Shown here piece after piece: positions 44,128 to 53,447 of a DNA stretch of 64,000 nt (positions are counted from its first letter, which is position 1; each line of letters begins with the position of its first letter). The stretch is taken from contig NZ_JARFML010000003.1 in the NCBI RefSeq assembly GCF_029167105.1, positions 310,001 to 374,000 of the forward strand. Reading direction: 5' to 3'. The position numbers and the translations under genes are program-made. The notes under the pieces are model-generated. The model was given only the letters and a program-made list of their open reading frames with translations. It had not been told where the DNA came from and ran no database searches. This stretch comes from Bradyrhizobium yuanmingense. Its GTDB lineage: Bacteria; Pseudomonadota; Alphaproteobacteria; Rhizobiales; Xanthobacteraceae.

Positions 44128-46359
44128 CTAGGCGTGCTCGACGTAATAGCTGTTGTGGTGCTTGCCCTTGTAGGCCTCGATGCGCTTGAGCATCTTCGGG
44201 TTCGCGCGGTTGAGCACGGCGCCGATCAGCTTCTTCTGGAGGACTTCCGAACCCGAAACCGACTCCTGCAGAGCGGTTCGCGTGGTCTGGCCCCATTCGA
44301 TCACGTAGACCATGGCGTCGATCAGGAAGCTGACGGCCTTGGAATCGGCCACCGGCATCACCGGGGCGAGATCGATCACGATGTACTCGTAGTGCTCCTT
44401 CAGCACCTTGAGCAGCTCGGCCATTGCCTTGGATCCGATGACGTCGGCCGAATTGACCATGCGCGAGGCCACCACGGAGGGCAGGAAATCCAGTCCCGTC
44501 TCCTTGCTTCGCTGCACGTGGTAGCCGAGGTTCGCGGGATCGTTGAGAGCCTCCACGAGGCCGGTCTTGGCGTTGGGCGCGAGCTCCCGCGTCAGCGAGC
44601 GCGTGTGCAGATCGCCGTCGATCAGAACCGTGCGATGCCCGGTGAGGGCGATCAGCTGCGCGAAATTGGCGGCCACCGTCGTCTTGCCCTCCTTGGGCAG
44701 GGAAGAGACGATGCCGATCACCTTGATCTCGCGGGTCAGACGCGCGACGTCGATCGAAACCTTGATGTTGCGCAAGGTCTCGGCAAAACGTGAGAACGGA
44801 TGATCGACGACGTAGCGGGAGAGATCGGGAGGGCCGGTCTTCGCTGACGTCGACAGCAACGCGCCGGCCTTCGTCGGCGGACGTATGTCCGGCAGTACGC
44901 CGAGGCATTTCACGCCGAGCTCATCCTCGACCTCGCCGGGGGTCCGCAGCACGTCGCTCAGCAGTTCACGCGCAAATGCCGCGCCGAAGCCGAGGCAGAG
45001 GCCGCCGACCAGGCCGCCCACGAGGGCGAGGACCGTTCGCGGCGAGCTCTTGCGGTCCGGCTTGGTGGCGGTGCTGATGAGGCGGGCCTCGCTGAGGGGA
45101 AAGCTCTGGTTCTGCGTCGCGCTCTGCAGCTTTTCCAGGAAGTTGTTGTAGAGATTGCGGTAGGTGTCGGCGGCACTTTCGAGATCGCGCAGCTTGACCT
45201 CGGCCTGGCCCTTGTTGCCGGCCTGGGCGACGAGCTCCTTCACGTTCTTCTCGAGCGAGGCCTCCCGGCTCTTCGCGATCTCGTAGTCGCTGCGATAGGC
45301 GTCTGCGATCCGACGCAGCTCGTCGGCGATGTTCTTGCGCAGCTCCTCCATCTTGTTGGCCAGATTGACCGCCGCAAGGTGGGACTTGCCGTAGCGCCTG
45401 GACCAGTCGGCATATTGCGCCTGGAGATCGAGATATTGAGCGCGCAGACGGGTGATCACCGAGTTGTTGAGGGCATCCGTCACGGTCGACTGCGCAACAT
45501 CCTGATCGGAAATCGTGTCGATCCGGTCAAGCCGGGCCTTGGCTTCGGCGGTCGCAGCCCGCGCCTGAACTAGCTGCGTGTTGAGGTCGGACAATTGCTG
45601 CTCGGACATCAGGCCGCGGCTGGTTCCGACGATGTTGTTCTCGGCTTTGAAGGTCTGGACGGCGCGATCGCTGGCCGATGCCTGCTCGCTCAGCTCGATG
45701 CTGCGCTGCTGCAGCCATTCGGTGGCCCGCTTGGTGGACTGATATTTGGCCTCCAGGGCGCCGACGAGATAGGCATTGGCGATCGCGTTGGCGATCCTGG
45801 CGGCTTTGTCGGGGCTCCGCGCTTTATAGCTCAGCGACAGGACATATGTCGTCAGCACGCGCTCCGTACGCAGATTCTTCTGAATCTGCTGGACGACCGC
45901 ATGTTCGATTCGCTCCTGGCTTGCTGGTTCGCCGGAGCCGAATAGCGATGTCAGCTTGCCGATGATGATAGAGAGCAGGCCGGGATTGGAGCCGTTGAAC
46001 TCCGGGTCTTCTGTCAGCTTGAGGCGGCGGACGACGGACAGAATGAGGTCGTCCGAGTTGATGATCTCCACTTGGCTGTCGACGTAGCCCGTGTCGATCA
46101 GGGCGCTGCTGGCGTTGCTGTCCTTGTCCAGAACTTGCGTCTGCCGCGTATCCATCATGATGCGGGCATTTGCCGTATACATGGGCTGCGCCATGGCCAG
46201 ATAGACGATCACCAGGGCCAGCGAGGCTCCCGTACAGACCGCGATGATCGGCCATTGGCGGCGAAGGACGTCGGTCACGCGCTCGAAGCTGAGGACCGCC
46301 CCGCCGAATTCGATGCCGAATCGGTGCCCCGACTGGAAATGTTCCCTAGGCTGGTACAT
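44128..46359 (-). CDS. ExoP-like polysaccharide co-polymerase with tyrosine-kinase domain
   Basis: 743 aa. N-terminal Wzz domain (residues about 20-115) with a first membrane helix near 35-55, a long periplasmic coiled coil (about 180-420), GNVR-type region, and a second helix near 455-475 (ALVGGLVGGLCLGFGAAF). The BY-kinase part has Walker A SSLPKEGKTT (552-561), Walker A' VLIDGDLH (579-586) and Walker B YIVIDLAP (661-668). The C-terminal tail has only a Tyr pair (NSYYVEHA), poorer than the kinase ending at 138. It should control polymer chain length with the polymerase at 48772. It follows the exported protein gene by 30 bp. Confidence 0.93.
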   Translation of the reverse strand: MYQPREHFQSGHRFGIEFGGAVLSFERVTDVLRRQWPIIAVCTGASLALVIVYLAMAQPMYTANARIMMDTRQTQVLDKDSNASSALIDTGYVDSQVEIINSDDLILSVVRRLKLTEDPEFNGSNPGLLSIIIGKLTSLFGSGEPASQERIEHAVVQQIQKNLRTERVLTTYVLSLSYKARSPDKAARIANAIANAYLVGALEAKYQSTKRATEWLQQRSIELSEQASASDRAVQTFKAENNIVGTSRGLMSEQQLSDLNTQLVQARAATAEAKARLDRIDTISDQDVAQSTVTDALNNSVITRLRAQYLDLQAQYADWSRRYGKSHLAAVNLANKMEELRKNIADELRRIADAYRSDYEIAKSREASLEKNVKELVAQAGNKGQAEVKLRDLESAADTYRNLYNNFLEKLQSATQNQSFPLSEARLISTATKPDRKSSPRTVLALVGGLVGGLCLGFGAAFARELLSDVLRTPGEVEDELGVKCLGVLPDIRPPTKAGALLSTSAKTGPPDLSRYVVDHPFSRFAETLRNIKVSIDVARLTREIKVIGIVSSLPKEGKTTVAANFAQLIALTGHRTVLIDGDLHTRSLTRELAPNAKTGLVEALNDPANLGYHVQRSKETGLDFLPSVVASRMVNSADVIGSKAMAELLKVLKEHYEYIVIDLAPVMPVADSKAVSFLIDAMVYVIEWGQTTRTALQESVSGSEVLQKKLIGAVLNRANPKMLKRIEAYKGKHHNSYYVEHA

Positions 46360-46389
46360 GTGCTAATTCGTGCCTTTGACGATCATGGA

Positions 46390-46956
46390 TCAATTCGGAA
46401 GGGGGACGGGCTTGAATGGATTGGCCAGCTTGGTTCTCCACTCGCCTTCGAGCAGTGCTCCGCCGCGGCCCGGCTGCGGCGAGGTCTTGACTTGCGATTG
46501 GACCTGGACGCCGGAGCTGTCGTCTCCTGCGGCGGAATAACCGGCCTGCACGTTGAGATCACCGACCCGCTGCACGAAATCCCTGATCTTGCGCGAGGCG
46601 TCCGGCTTGGTCGACGTGCAACGTGTTTCGGCAATGCGCAGCGCAGCGCCGATGGACGAGCGATCGGTTGAGGTCGAGGCCGAGATGAGCGTCTGCACGG
46701 ACGGCAGCACCGACGGATTTGTGGCGACATAGCGCGCGAGCCAATACCGCAACTTCTCCTTGTCATTGCGCAGCCGCTCCAGGAGCGAGGAGGGCGACTT
46801 CACGAAGGTGTCGAGTTCGAGTTGCGAGGCGCGGTCCGAGAATTCGACGCACTGCGCGCGGCAAGCTTCGACACTCGAGACAATCAGCGCAAAACCGATC
46901 AAGACAATCGCCAGCCATCGCGGCTGTGCATGACGACGTGTTAGTCCGCGGCCCAT
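46390..46956 (-). CDS. Exported protein of unknown function preceding the ExoP-like kinase
   Basis: ATG 46956 with AAGGA seven bases upstream gives 188 aa; the longer frame has no leader. Signal peptide at residues about 10-33 (RWLAIVLIGFALIVSSVEAC). The mature chain begins QCVEFSDRASQLELDTFV and continues with helical sequence and a Cys at RCTSTKP. No domain is recognised. Its tight spacing to the kinase gene suggests a periplasmic partner in export. Confidence 0.7.
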   Translation of the reverse strand: MGRGLTRRHAQPRWLAIVLIGFALIVSSVEACRAQCVEFSDRASQLELDTFVKSPSSLLERLRNDKEKLRYWLARYVATNPSVLPSVQTLISASTSTDRSSIGAALRIAETRCTSTKPDASRKIRDFVQRVGDLNVQAGYSAAGDDSSGVQVQSQVKTSPQPGRGGALLEGEWRTKLANPFKPVPLPN

Positions 46957-47528
46957 CCGTGTTCCTTGCTTCTGTTGCAATAGGAGAACAGGCGAAACTT
47001 GGCAGGTAACTGTGTCATCTTTTTGTGCGACGCAAAACCCGATGCAAAACGTCGACAAATCGACGGCGCTGCCTGCTTTCTCGCCGGTTGTAGAAGAAAG
47101 ATTTGCAATGCCTGCGAGATCGGCAGGTCGCGCTCAGGAATGTTGCAAACTGAAAAGATATCGGGCACGCGGTACGGCCGCTCGTCGCAAAACCGACAGA
47201 AGTCGTGACGCGCGCTTATTGTTCCCCCGGGCGAGAGAATTTTTCGTGCGACATCTGCACGCAGACAGATCAATGGTGCTGCGAAGAGCATCGATCGCAA
47301 CAGTGCCGAATTTCGCGCACACTTTGCGCGCAAATACTCGCAATCATCACATCCGGATCGGCTTGCGCGCCGAAGCAGGCGCGCGTCGGATGAAAAGTGG
47401 CATGAACTTGGCGCTCGCATGTCCGAAAAATCTGCGAGCCTTGAAATTATCGTCGGGCGTCATGCATCGAATGCCAGTCCGCGATCGCAGAGATTGAACA
47501 CGCGCGAGACCTGATACACACTGCTGCG
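46957..47528. promoter_or_regulatory. Divergent control region of the second exopolysaccharide locus
   Basis: 572 bp between divergent transcription units (exported protein/ExoP leftward, acyltransferase/polymerase rightward). It contains CGTCGA-CAAA-TCGACG (47050-47065), a perfect six-base inverted repeat, and repeated GACGCAAAACC- and GTCGCAAAACC-like words near 47030 and 47185. These could be operator sites; no regulator was matched. Confidence 0.4.
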
Positions 47529-48764
47529 ATGCAACAGCGACGGAATGTTGATGTGACGGAGTTGGTTCATCGTGAGAAGGCGCATGTCCAGCCGCTCGAC
47601 AGTATCCGGGGGATCGCCGCGACTTCGGTGGTGATCCACCATCTGCTGCTGATGCCGACCTTTCTCGCGGCATTCCCCCACAACGCCTGGATCAACTGTT
47701 CCTTCTTCAGGAGTGCATGGTTGCTGGTCGATCTGTTCTTTGTTCTCAGCGGAATGGTCATGGCGTTGAGCTACATCGAGAACGACTTCACGCGCTTCTC
47801 GTTGCGCGAATTCATGATACGGCGCCTAGCGCGAGTCTATCCGCTGCATATCGTCATGCTGCTCGCAAACCTCGTCTTTCGCCTGCTGCGCATCGGCCTC
47901 GTCATGGCGGGCGTCGTGGTCGCCGCCCCGACGGTTTTCGAGGTGAACAACGCCTATTCGTTCGGCCTCAATGTTCTGCTGCTGCATTCGATGGGCTTCA
48001 TCGACTATCTCAGCTGGAATGCGCCGAGCTGGAGCATCAGCGTCGAGTTCTACACCTATTTCGTGTTTGGTCTGATCGTTCTCTTTGCCCTGCGCATGGG
48101 CTCGCTATCGTGGTTCTATGTGCTCTCCGGCCTGATCGCGGTCGGAAGTCTGGTCTTCATCATCTTCGTGCTCGAAAAGAGGAGCCTCGAGCTTCAGACG
48201 GATTTCGGCCTTCTACGCTGCTTCGTCGGCTTTTTCCTGGGCGTGTTGATGGTGAAGATCGTCGATCGCCTGCGTGCAAAGCCGGGCGCTGCCGTGCAGG
48301 GCGTGCTGCAATTCGTCGCCATGATCGCGAGCATCGTCCTGGTGTCCCTGGCAGAGACCAATCCTGCGGCGACCTTCCTCGCACCGGTGATTTTCGCGAT
48401 CTTCCTCGGCAGCTTGCTCGCCTTTCCGGATGCGCTGCTAATGCCGCGGATCCTGGTGGCCAAGCCGCTGATCTGGCTGGGGCGCCGCTCGTACTCCATC
48501 TATATGGTTCACGCGCTCGTGGTGCTGCTGGCCGAATATTTCGTGCGGGGCGTGGGAGCGGGGCGAATCGCCGCCCTGGATTCGATCTGGACAGGCCTGC
48601 CGGCTACGCTGAATCTCGTCGTTTCACTGGCCGCCGTGCTCGCGGTTTCGCACCTCACCTATCTCTATGTCGAAATTCCCGGCGGCAGGCTCCTGCGAAA
48701 TGCATTCGGAAGCCCCCCGGATTTTGCGCCATCCCCCGCCCGATCGGCGCGGCTGAGCAACTGA
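47529..48764 (+). CDS. Acyltransferase 3 family O-acyltransferase
   Basis: 411 aa with about ten membrane helices. The signature is VQPLDSIRGIAATSVVIHHL with conserved Arg and His, then WLLVDLFFVLSGMVMAL and RLARVYPLHIVML; NAPSWSISVEFYTYFVF is the central catalytic-loop region. Predicted to O-acylate the polysaccharide at the inner membrane. It is eight bases upstream of the polymerase gene, so the two are cotranscribed. The ATG at 47529 has a weak ribosome site. Confidence 0.88.
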   Translation: MQQRRNVDVTELVHREKAHVQPLDSIRGIAATSVVIHHLLLMPTFLAAFPHNAWINCSFFRSAWLLVDLFFVLSGMVMALSYIENDFTRFSLREFMIRRLARVYPLHIVMLLANLVFRLLRIGLVMAGVVVAAPTVFEVNNAYSFGLNVLLLHSMGFIDYLSWNAPSWSISVEFYTYFVFGLIVLFALRMGSLSWFYVLSGLIAVGSLVFIIFVLEKRSLELQTDFGLLRCFVGFFLGVLMVKIVDRLRAKPGAAVQGVLQFVAMIASIVLVSLAETNPAATFLAPVIFAIFLGSLLAFPDALLMPRILVAKPLIWLGRRSYSIYMVHALVVLLAEYFVRGVGAGRIAALDSIWTGLPATLNLVVSLAAVLAVSHLTYLYVEIPGGRLLRNAFGSPPDFAPSPARSARLSN

Positions 48765-48771
48765 GCCGCGC

Positions 48772-50109
48772 ATGAGCACCTTCGCGCTGCAACCCCGCAG
48801 GATGATGCTGATCAGCCTCAATATCGAGGCGATCGCGCTCGCAGCCTATCTGGTCCGGGATGCCTTCGGCGGTATGATGCGATACTACACCAGCATCATG
48901 CATTTGGACGCGCTTTGGTTCGTGCCGGACGGCATTGCGCTTCTGTGCCTGGTCCAGTTCATCGTGCATTGCATCTTGCGCAATCGCAGTATCATGGCTG
49001 CAGTTGTCCTCGTGCAGATCATGCTGTCGCTGGTGCTCGGCTACTTCATGCTGGGGACGGTCAACGCGGCGATGTCGTCGTTTAAGATGATGCTCCCGGT
49101 GTTCGTCGGATTTTGTTTCTGCGACACCAGTCTGGGCTCCTACAAGAAGCTGCTGTCGGTCATCGCCGCGACGTTCTACCTCTCGCTGATCGGCGTGCTG
49201 CTGACGAAATTCTACTTCATGCCCTGGGTCGGATACAAATATGAGTCCTTCGGCGCCGTTCGTGAGGCGGGTCGCTTATGGTGGGCCTATGGCGGTGACG
49301 ATCAGCGTCTCACGGGCTTTGCTGCCGAAAGTACCATGGCGGCCTTCTTCATACTCGTGTCATTCGCCATTACGTCGATCCGTAAGAGCACGATTTGGTG
49401 CCTTCTGTACGGCTCTCTTGCGGTCTACATCATCCGTCTGACGACCAGCAAGACGACCATGATCGTCCTCGTGCTCTACTTGATTCTGCTGGTGTTCGTG
49501 CGGATGCTGCCGGAGAAGTCGCGCTTCCCCGCGATACGGAACATTGCATTGTGGTCGTTTGCCGCGATCCTGGTGCCGTTCTTCATGATCGTGCTTGCTT
49601 CGGGTACCGTCGCGGTGCCGCACACGACCCTGTTCAGCATCGTCGACCGCATCAACAACAGCTGGCAACTGCCGTTCGTCTACCTGAGCCAGCTCATGCC
49701 CGTGGGTCTCGTGACCGGCTGCGGCGTGGGCTGCTTCAACTATCCGCAGAAGCTGTTCTCGCCGCTCGCCCCCTTCTGGGTTCCGGTCGACAATTTCTAC
49801 ATCGGCACGTATCTGATGTTCGGACTCCCGTTCGTCGCATTCATGGTGATGGTATTCCGGGCGACGTTCGGCACGACCGACGTTTACAAGCTGACGCTGA
49901 TCTTCGTCGTCAACTTGTTCACGATCACCGTTCTGAATTACGGCCCGGCGTCCGGCCTGCTGATCATCGCGTTGAGCTTCAGCGAGGTGTTCTCGCGGCG
50001 CGCGGCCACCGCGCGGGCGGGCGACGCCGTGCCAATCATCGTACGGCCACCGATGCCGTCATTAGAAGGCTTCCGCCCGGATGTACCGGCGGCGAGCGGA
50101 AGCAGGTGA
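48772..50109 (+). CDS. Wzy-like polysaccharide polymerase
   Basis: 445 aa, about eleven to twelve hydrophobic segments and a large periplasmic loop (residues about 150-185, YKYESFGAVREAGRLWWAYG, and GFAAESTMAAFFILV). A GCGVGCFNYPQKL loop with DNFYIGTYLMFG near residues 320-350 fits O-antigen-ligase-superfamily polymerases. It is enclosed by acyltransferase genes, eight bases upstream and nine bases downstream. Identity as polymerase rests on topology and context. Confidence 0.75.
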   Translation: MSTFALQPRRMMLISLNIEAIALAAYLVRDAFGGMMRYYTSIMHLDALWFVPDGIALLCLVQFIVHCILRNRSIMAAVVLVQIMLSLVLGYFMLGTVNAAMSSFKMMLPVFVGFCFCDTSLGSYKKLLSVIAATFYLSLIGVLLTKFYFMPWVGYKYESFGAVREAGRLWWAYGGDDQRLTGFAAESTMAAFFILVSFAITSIRKSTIWCLLYGSLAVYIIRLTTSKTTMIVLVLYLILLVFVRMLPEKSRFPAIRNIALWSFAAILVPFFMIVLASGTVAVPHTTLFSIVDRINNSWQLPFVYLSQLMPVGLVTGCGVGCFNYPQKLFSPLAPFWVPVDNFYIGTYLMFGLPFVAFMVMVFRATFGTTDVYKLTLIFVVNLFTITVLNYGPASGLLIIALSFSEVFSRRAATARAGDAVPIIVRPPMPSLEGFRPDVPAASGSR

Positions 50110-50118
50110 GAACGAACA

Positions 50119-51225
50119 ATGCATAAACGGCTCGCATTCATCGACACACTGCGCGGCATTGCTGTGCTGGCCGTCCTGGTCCAGCACGTATTCGAGGTCA
50201 TCCTGGAAAAGCACCCGACGGGTGTCTATTACGGGCCCCTCCACGACATATTCGGCTACTACATGAACTTTGGCCGGTTCGGCGTCGTGTTGTTCTTCTT
50301 CGTGAGCGGCTTCGTCATTCCGTTCAGCTTCCCGGACAGCGCCACGCCTGTGCGCGATTTTACGATCAGCCGCTTCTTCCGGCTCTATCCGGCCTATTGG
50401 ACTTCGATCGTTGTCGGGCTGGTGTCGGTGCAGCTGCTGGATTCGAAGAGTTTTCCGCTGGGGCAGATCGTCGCTAACGTGACGATGTTGCAGACCTTCG
50501 TGAATGTCCCGAATCTCTGGGTGTTCTATTGGACGCTGGCGATCGAACTCTTGTTCTACGTCGGATGCACCATTCTCTTTGCGATGGGGCTGCTCAACCG
50601 GCGCTTCACGGCGGTGACCATCGTCGTTGCCGCCGCGCTAGTGGGAACCACAGCTGCACTTTTCGTTGAGAGCAGGGCAGTCTCCTCGGTGATGGAGGTC
50701 GGCTTGAACCTCTCGGCGATGTTCCTGGGCAAGATCATCCGCGACACCGTCATTGGCGGCAAGCTGCGGTGGACGCATGTGACCGTCTGCACGCTTCTGT
50801 ATGCGGTCTTCGCCGCCACCCTGTCCGACCGTCGGTTTGGCGGCGTGTATCACGAGAATTTCTTCTACAGTTATTCGATCGGATCGGCCTATATCTGCGC
50901 GGCGCTTGTCTTCATCGGCTTTGCCGTGTTCGGCGAGCGGATGGCCTGGCGCCCGATGGCATTCGTCGGCGTGATCAGCTATTCGGTCTATCTGATGTCG
51001 CCGTTCGTGATTGTCTACGTCCATCGCCTGGCATGGTTCGGCGACGGACCCCTCGGATGGTCGATCTTCCTGGTCGTCATCCTGGCATTGTCGATCCTCG
51101 TCAGTTGGATGACATACACGTTCATCGAGAAGCCCAGCATTTCCTTCGGGCAAAGATTCCGCTCCGCGCGAAGAAAGCCTGTCGTCCTCGAGCCAGTGCT
51201 CAGCACCCAGGGTGCCGCAGAGTGA
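50119..51225 (+). CDS. Acyltransferase 3 family O-acyltransferase
   Basis: 368 aa. Signature: LAFIDTLRGIAVLAVLVQHV, FGVVLFFFVSGFVIPFSFPD, ISRFFRLYPAYWTSI and LWVFYWTLAIELLFYVG. About ten membrane helices. It starts nine bases after the polymerase and overlaps the next acyltransferase by GTGA, so four genes form one tight operon. Confidence 0.88.
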   Translation: MHKRLAFIDTLRGIAVLAVLVQHVFEVILEKHPTGVYYGPLHDIFGYYMNFGRFGVVLFFFVSGFVIPFSFPDSATPVRDFTISRFFRLYPAYWTSIVVGLVSVQLLDSKSFPLGQIVANVTMLQTFVNVPNLWVFYWTLAIELLFYVGCTILFAMGLLNRRFTAVTIVVAAALVGTTAALFVESRAVSSVMEVGLNLSAMFLGKIIRDTVIGGKLRWTHVTVCTLLYAVFAATLSDRRFGGVYHENFFYSYSIGSAYICAALVFIGFAVFGERMAWRPMAFVGVISYSVYLMSPFVIVYVHRLAWFGDGPLGWSIFLVVILALSILVSWMTYTFIEKPSISFGQRFRSARRKPVVLEPVLSTQGAAE

Positions 51226-52313
51226 TTAAGGCACCTCACCAGCCGGGCGCCGCCTATGACGGATCGTTCGTTCCGTCGGTCCAGGGCCTGCGCGCCATCG
51301 CGGCGCTGAGCGTGCTGATGGACCATTTCTACGATATGCCGAAGGGCGGGATGTACGACATCCCGGATCCCGGCTTCCTGCCGCCGCTCTGGTCCTGGCT
51401 GCAATCGGTGATCAATGTCGGCGGGCACGGCGTCGAGCTGTTCTTCATGATCAGCGGATTCCTGATCCCGGCCAGTCTGATACGCCACGGTTCGCTGTCG
51501 CGGTTCTTCTTCGACCGCGTCCTGCGCATCATGCCGGTGTTCGTCGTGCTGCATCTTGCGCTGTTCGCGATCGGGCCGATCGTGGCCTACAAATTCTTCC
51601 GCGGGATCGATCTCACCGGCTATCTCGGGATCTTTGCGGCCAACCTGTTCTTCGTGCAGGACGCGCTCGGGTTGCCCATTGCCCAGCAGAATGCGTGGAC
51701 GTTGACCTATGAGTGGGCATTCTACATCTGGTTTGCGCTGACATTCTCGATGTGGCGCGCTGGGGGCAGGCTGCTGGCGGCGCCTCTCATCCTGCTGGGC
51801 GTGGCCTGCCTGATGCGCTGGCCGATCACCGCGTTCTTTTGCATTGGGATGCTGTTCAGCGCGACGGGATTTCGCATTTCCATTCCCGGACGGCTCGGTC
51901 TGGTCGCAGGGCTCGTCTGCGCGGCCGCGCTGTATGCGAGCCTGGTGCTGTTTCATCCGTTCGTAGGCCTCATTCCCGGATTTCTGCTGTTCGCCATGGT
52001 GCTCGCCCCGGAATCAGGACTCGGGAAGGCCCTGAGCACGCCGGCGCTTCAATACATCGGCAAGATCAGCTACAGCCTCTATCTCGTGCACCCCTTCGTG
52101 CTCTTCCCCTTGCAGGTGGTTGGCCTGAAGCTGGTTGCCGCCGGCGTCGACCGCTGGCTGCTATGGGCGGCTTTCATCGGACTTGGGCTGGTGATGTCAC
52201 TGGCTGCAAGTGCGATCAGCTATGAACTGATCGAAGTTCGGCTGAGGCGCTTGCTGGACGGCGCGTTCCGCAGCACGTTCTTTCGACCGCTGAAAGTGGG
52301 GCAATCGGCTTGA
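51222..52313 (+). CDS. Acyltransferase 3 family O-acyltransferase
   Basis: GTG 51222 overlaps the previous TGA (GTGA), which fixes the start against a much longer open frame. 363 aa. Signature: VPSVQGLRAIAALSVLMDHF, GHGVELFFMISGFLIPASL, FFFDRVLRIMPVFVVLHL and AWTLTYEWAFYIWFAL. It follows another acyltransferase directly; the two are different in sequence and probably act on different positions or sugars. Confidence 0.87.
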   Translation: MIKAPHQPGAAYDGSFVPSVQGLRAIAALSVLMDHFYDMPKGGMYDIPDPGFLPPLWSWLQSVINVGGHGVELFFMISGFLIPASLIRHGSLSRFFFDRVLRIMPVFVVLHLALFAIGPIVAYKFFRGIDLTGYLGIFAANLFFVQDALGLPIAQQNAWTLTYEWAFYIWFALTFSMWRAGGRLLAAPLILLGVACLMRWPITAFFCIGMLFSATGFRISIPGRLGLVAGLVCAAALYASLVLFHPFVGLIPGFLLFAMVLAPESGLGKALSTPALQYIGKISYSLYLVHPFVLFPLQVVGLKLVAAGVDRWLLWAAFIGLGLVMSLAASAISYELIEVRLRRLLDGAFRSTFFRPLKVGQSA

Positions 52314-52330
52314 GAGAGCGCGTGTCGCGC

Positions 52331-53446
52331 TCACTTCACGGTACGACCGGCGAGCCTGTGATAGGATCCAAGCAACCGTTCGGCAATGTGGTCCCAGTTC
52401 AGGGGCCCGGCCGCGGTCTGCCGCGCGCCGTCAGCCAACGTTGCGGCGAGTGACTTCGACGTCAGCACGCGCTCGAGTGCATCGGCGAGCGCAGTGGCAT
52501 CGCCGGGAGGAACCAGGAGACCATTGACGCCGTCCGTCACGACGTCGGGAATGCCACCGGTGGCGCTGGCGACGACGGGACGCGCATTCCCATAGGCGGA
52601 TGCGAGCACTCCGCTTTGTGATGCATCCTTGTAGGGTAAGGCAACCACTGTAGCAGATTGAAATAGACGTCCGGTATCCGCAGGCGAAATGTAGGCATTG
52701 ATGGTCTTGACCGTCGGCATTGCCTCCATCCGGGCGCCGAGCCGTGTCATCTCGGGGCCGCGCCCGGCGACGATCGCTTCATGCGCGACACCGCGCTGGG
52801 CCAACATATCGATCGCGTCGATGAAGACGTCGAGGCCCTTGTAAGCCCACATCCGTCCAAAAAACAGGATGCGCCCGGGTTCCGGCTCAGTGAACGAGCT
52901 TTTGTCCGACGGAACCATGAGCACGCCGTGCATGCTGGAGACCGTCTCGCCCTTGAAGTCGGGCGAGGCGCGATGAAAATCGGCAATGCAGCTCTCGCCG
53001 TGCGTCGTGACGATCGAGGCGGCTGCACGCATGCGCCCGCGCCAGGCATCTTCACGGGGCGAGGTGCCGGAGCCGCCCTCCGAGTGCGGGATAGCATCGT
53101 GAACGGTGAGCACCAGGGGAATGCCGAGCGGACGCAGGAGCTGAATCAGCTTGGACGTGTAGATCTCAGGAACTTCGTGACAATGGATCACGTCCGGGCG
53201 AAACGATATTATGTCAATGAACGAGGCAGGGATGCCAATTGCGCCGCCGCGCCGCAGGCTGAGGTCGCGAATTCGTGTCTCGAACGGCGCCGTCACGGCG
53301 ATATCGGCAAGCTCCCATTGCTGGTTCGCGTCTTTGCGGTTGAGCACAAGCCGAACGTCGCAATGATGCGCCAATCCCGATGCGAGGCGGTAGGAATATT
53401 CCGCAAAATGCGGCGCGTAGATGGCCACGCGGAGGCGCTTGGCCAT
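52331..53446 (-). CDS. Glycosyltransferase family 4
   Basis: ATG 53446 was chosen over 53485; 371 aa. GT-B with [69 protein letters not shown] and a donor region [20 protein letters not shown] plus [20 protein letters not shown]. Retaining transferase at the inner membrane. It starts one base after the pyruvyltransferase stop, so the pair is an operon. Confidence 0.9.
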   Translation of the reverse strand: MAKRLRVAIYAPHFAEYSYRLASGLAHHCDVRLVLNRKDANQQWELADIAVTAPFETRIRDLSLRRGGAIGIPASFIDIISFRPDVIHCHEVPEIYTSKLIQLLRPLGIPLVLTVHDAIPHSEGGSGTSPREDAWRGRMRAAASIVTTHGESCIADFHRASPDFKGETVSSMHGVLMVPSDKSSFTEPEPGRILFFGRMWAYKGLDVFIDAIDMLAQRGVAHEAIVAGRGPEMTRLGARMEAMPTVKTINAYISPADTGRLFQSATVVALPYKDASQSGVLASAYGNARPVVASATGGIPDVVTDGVNGLLVPPGDATALADALERVLTSKSLAATLADGARQTAAGPLNWDHIAERLLGSYHRLAGRTVK

Positions 53447-53447
53447 G

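Noticed and set aside
43853..44908. 351-codon minus-strand frame
   Set aside because: It is a shifted reading of the ExoP-like gene; the kinase motifs are in the other frame.
50769..51221. Long N-terminal extension of the acyltransferase at 51222
   Set aside because: It overlaps the previous acyltransferase in another frame; the GTGA junction at 51222 directly before the family signature is the natural start.
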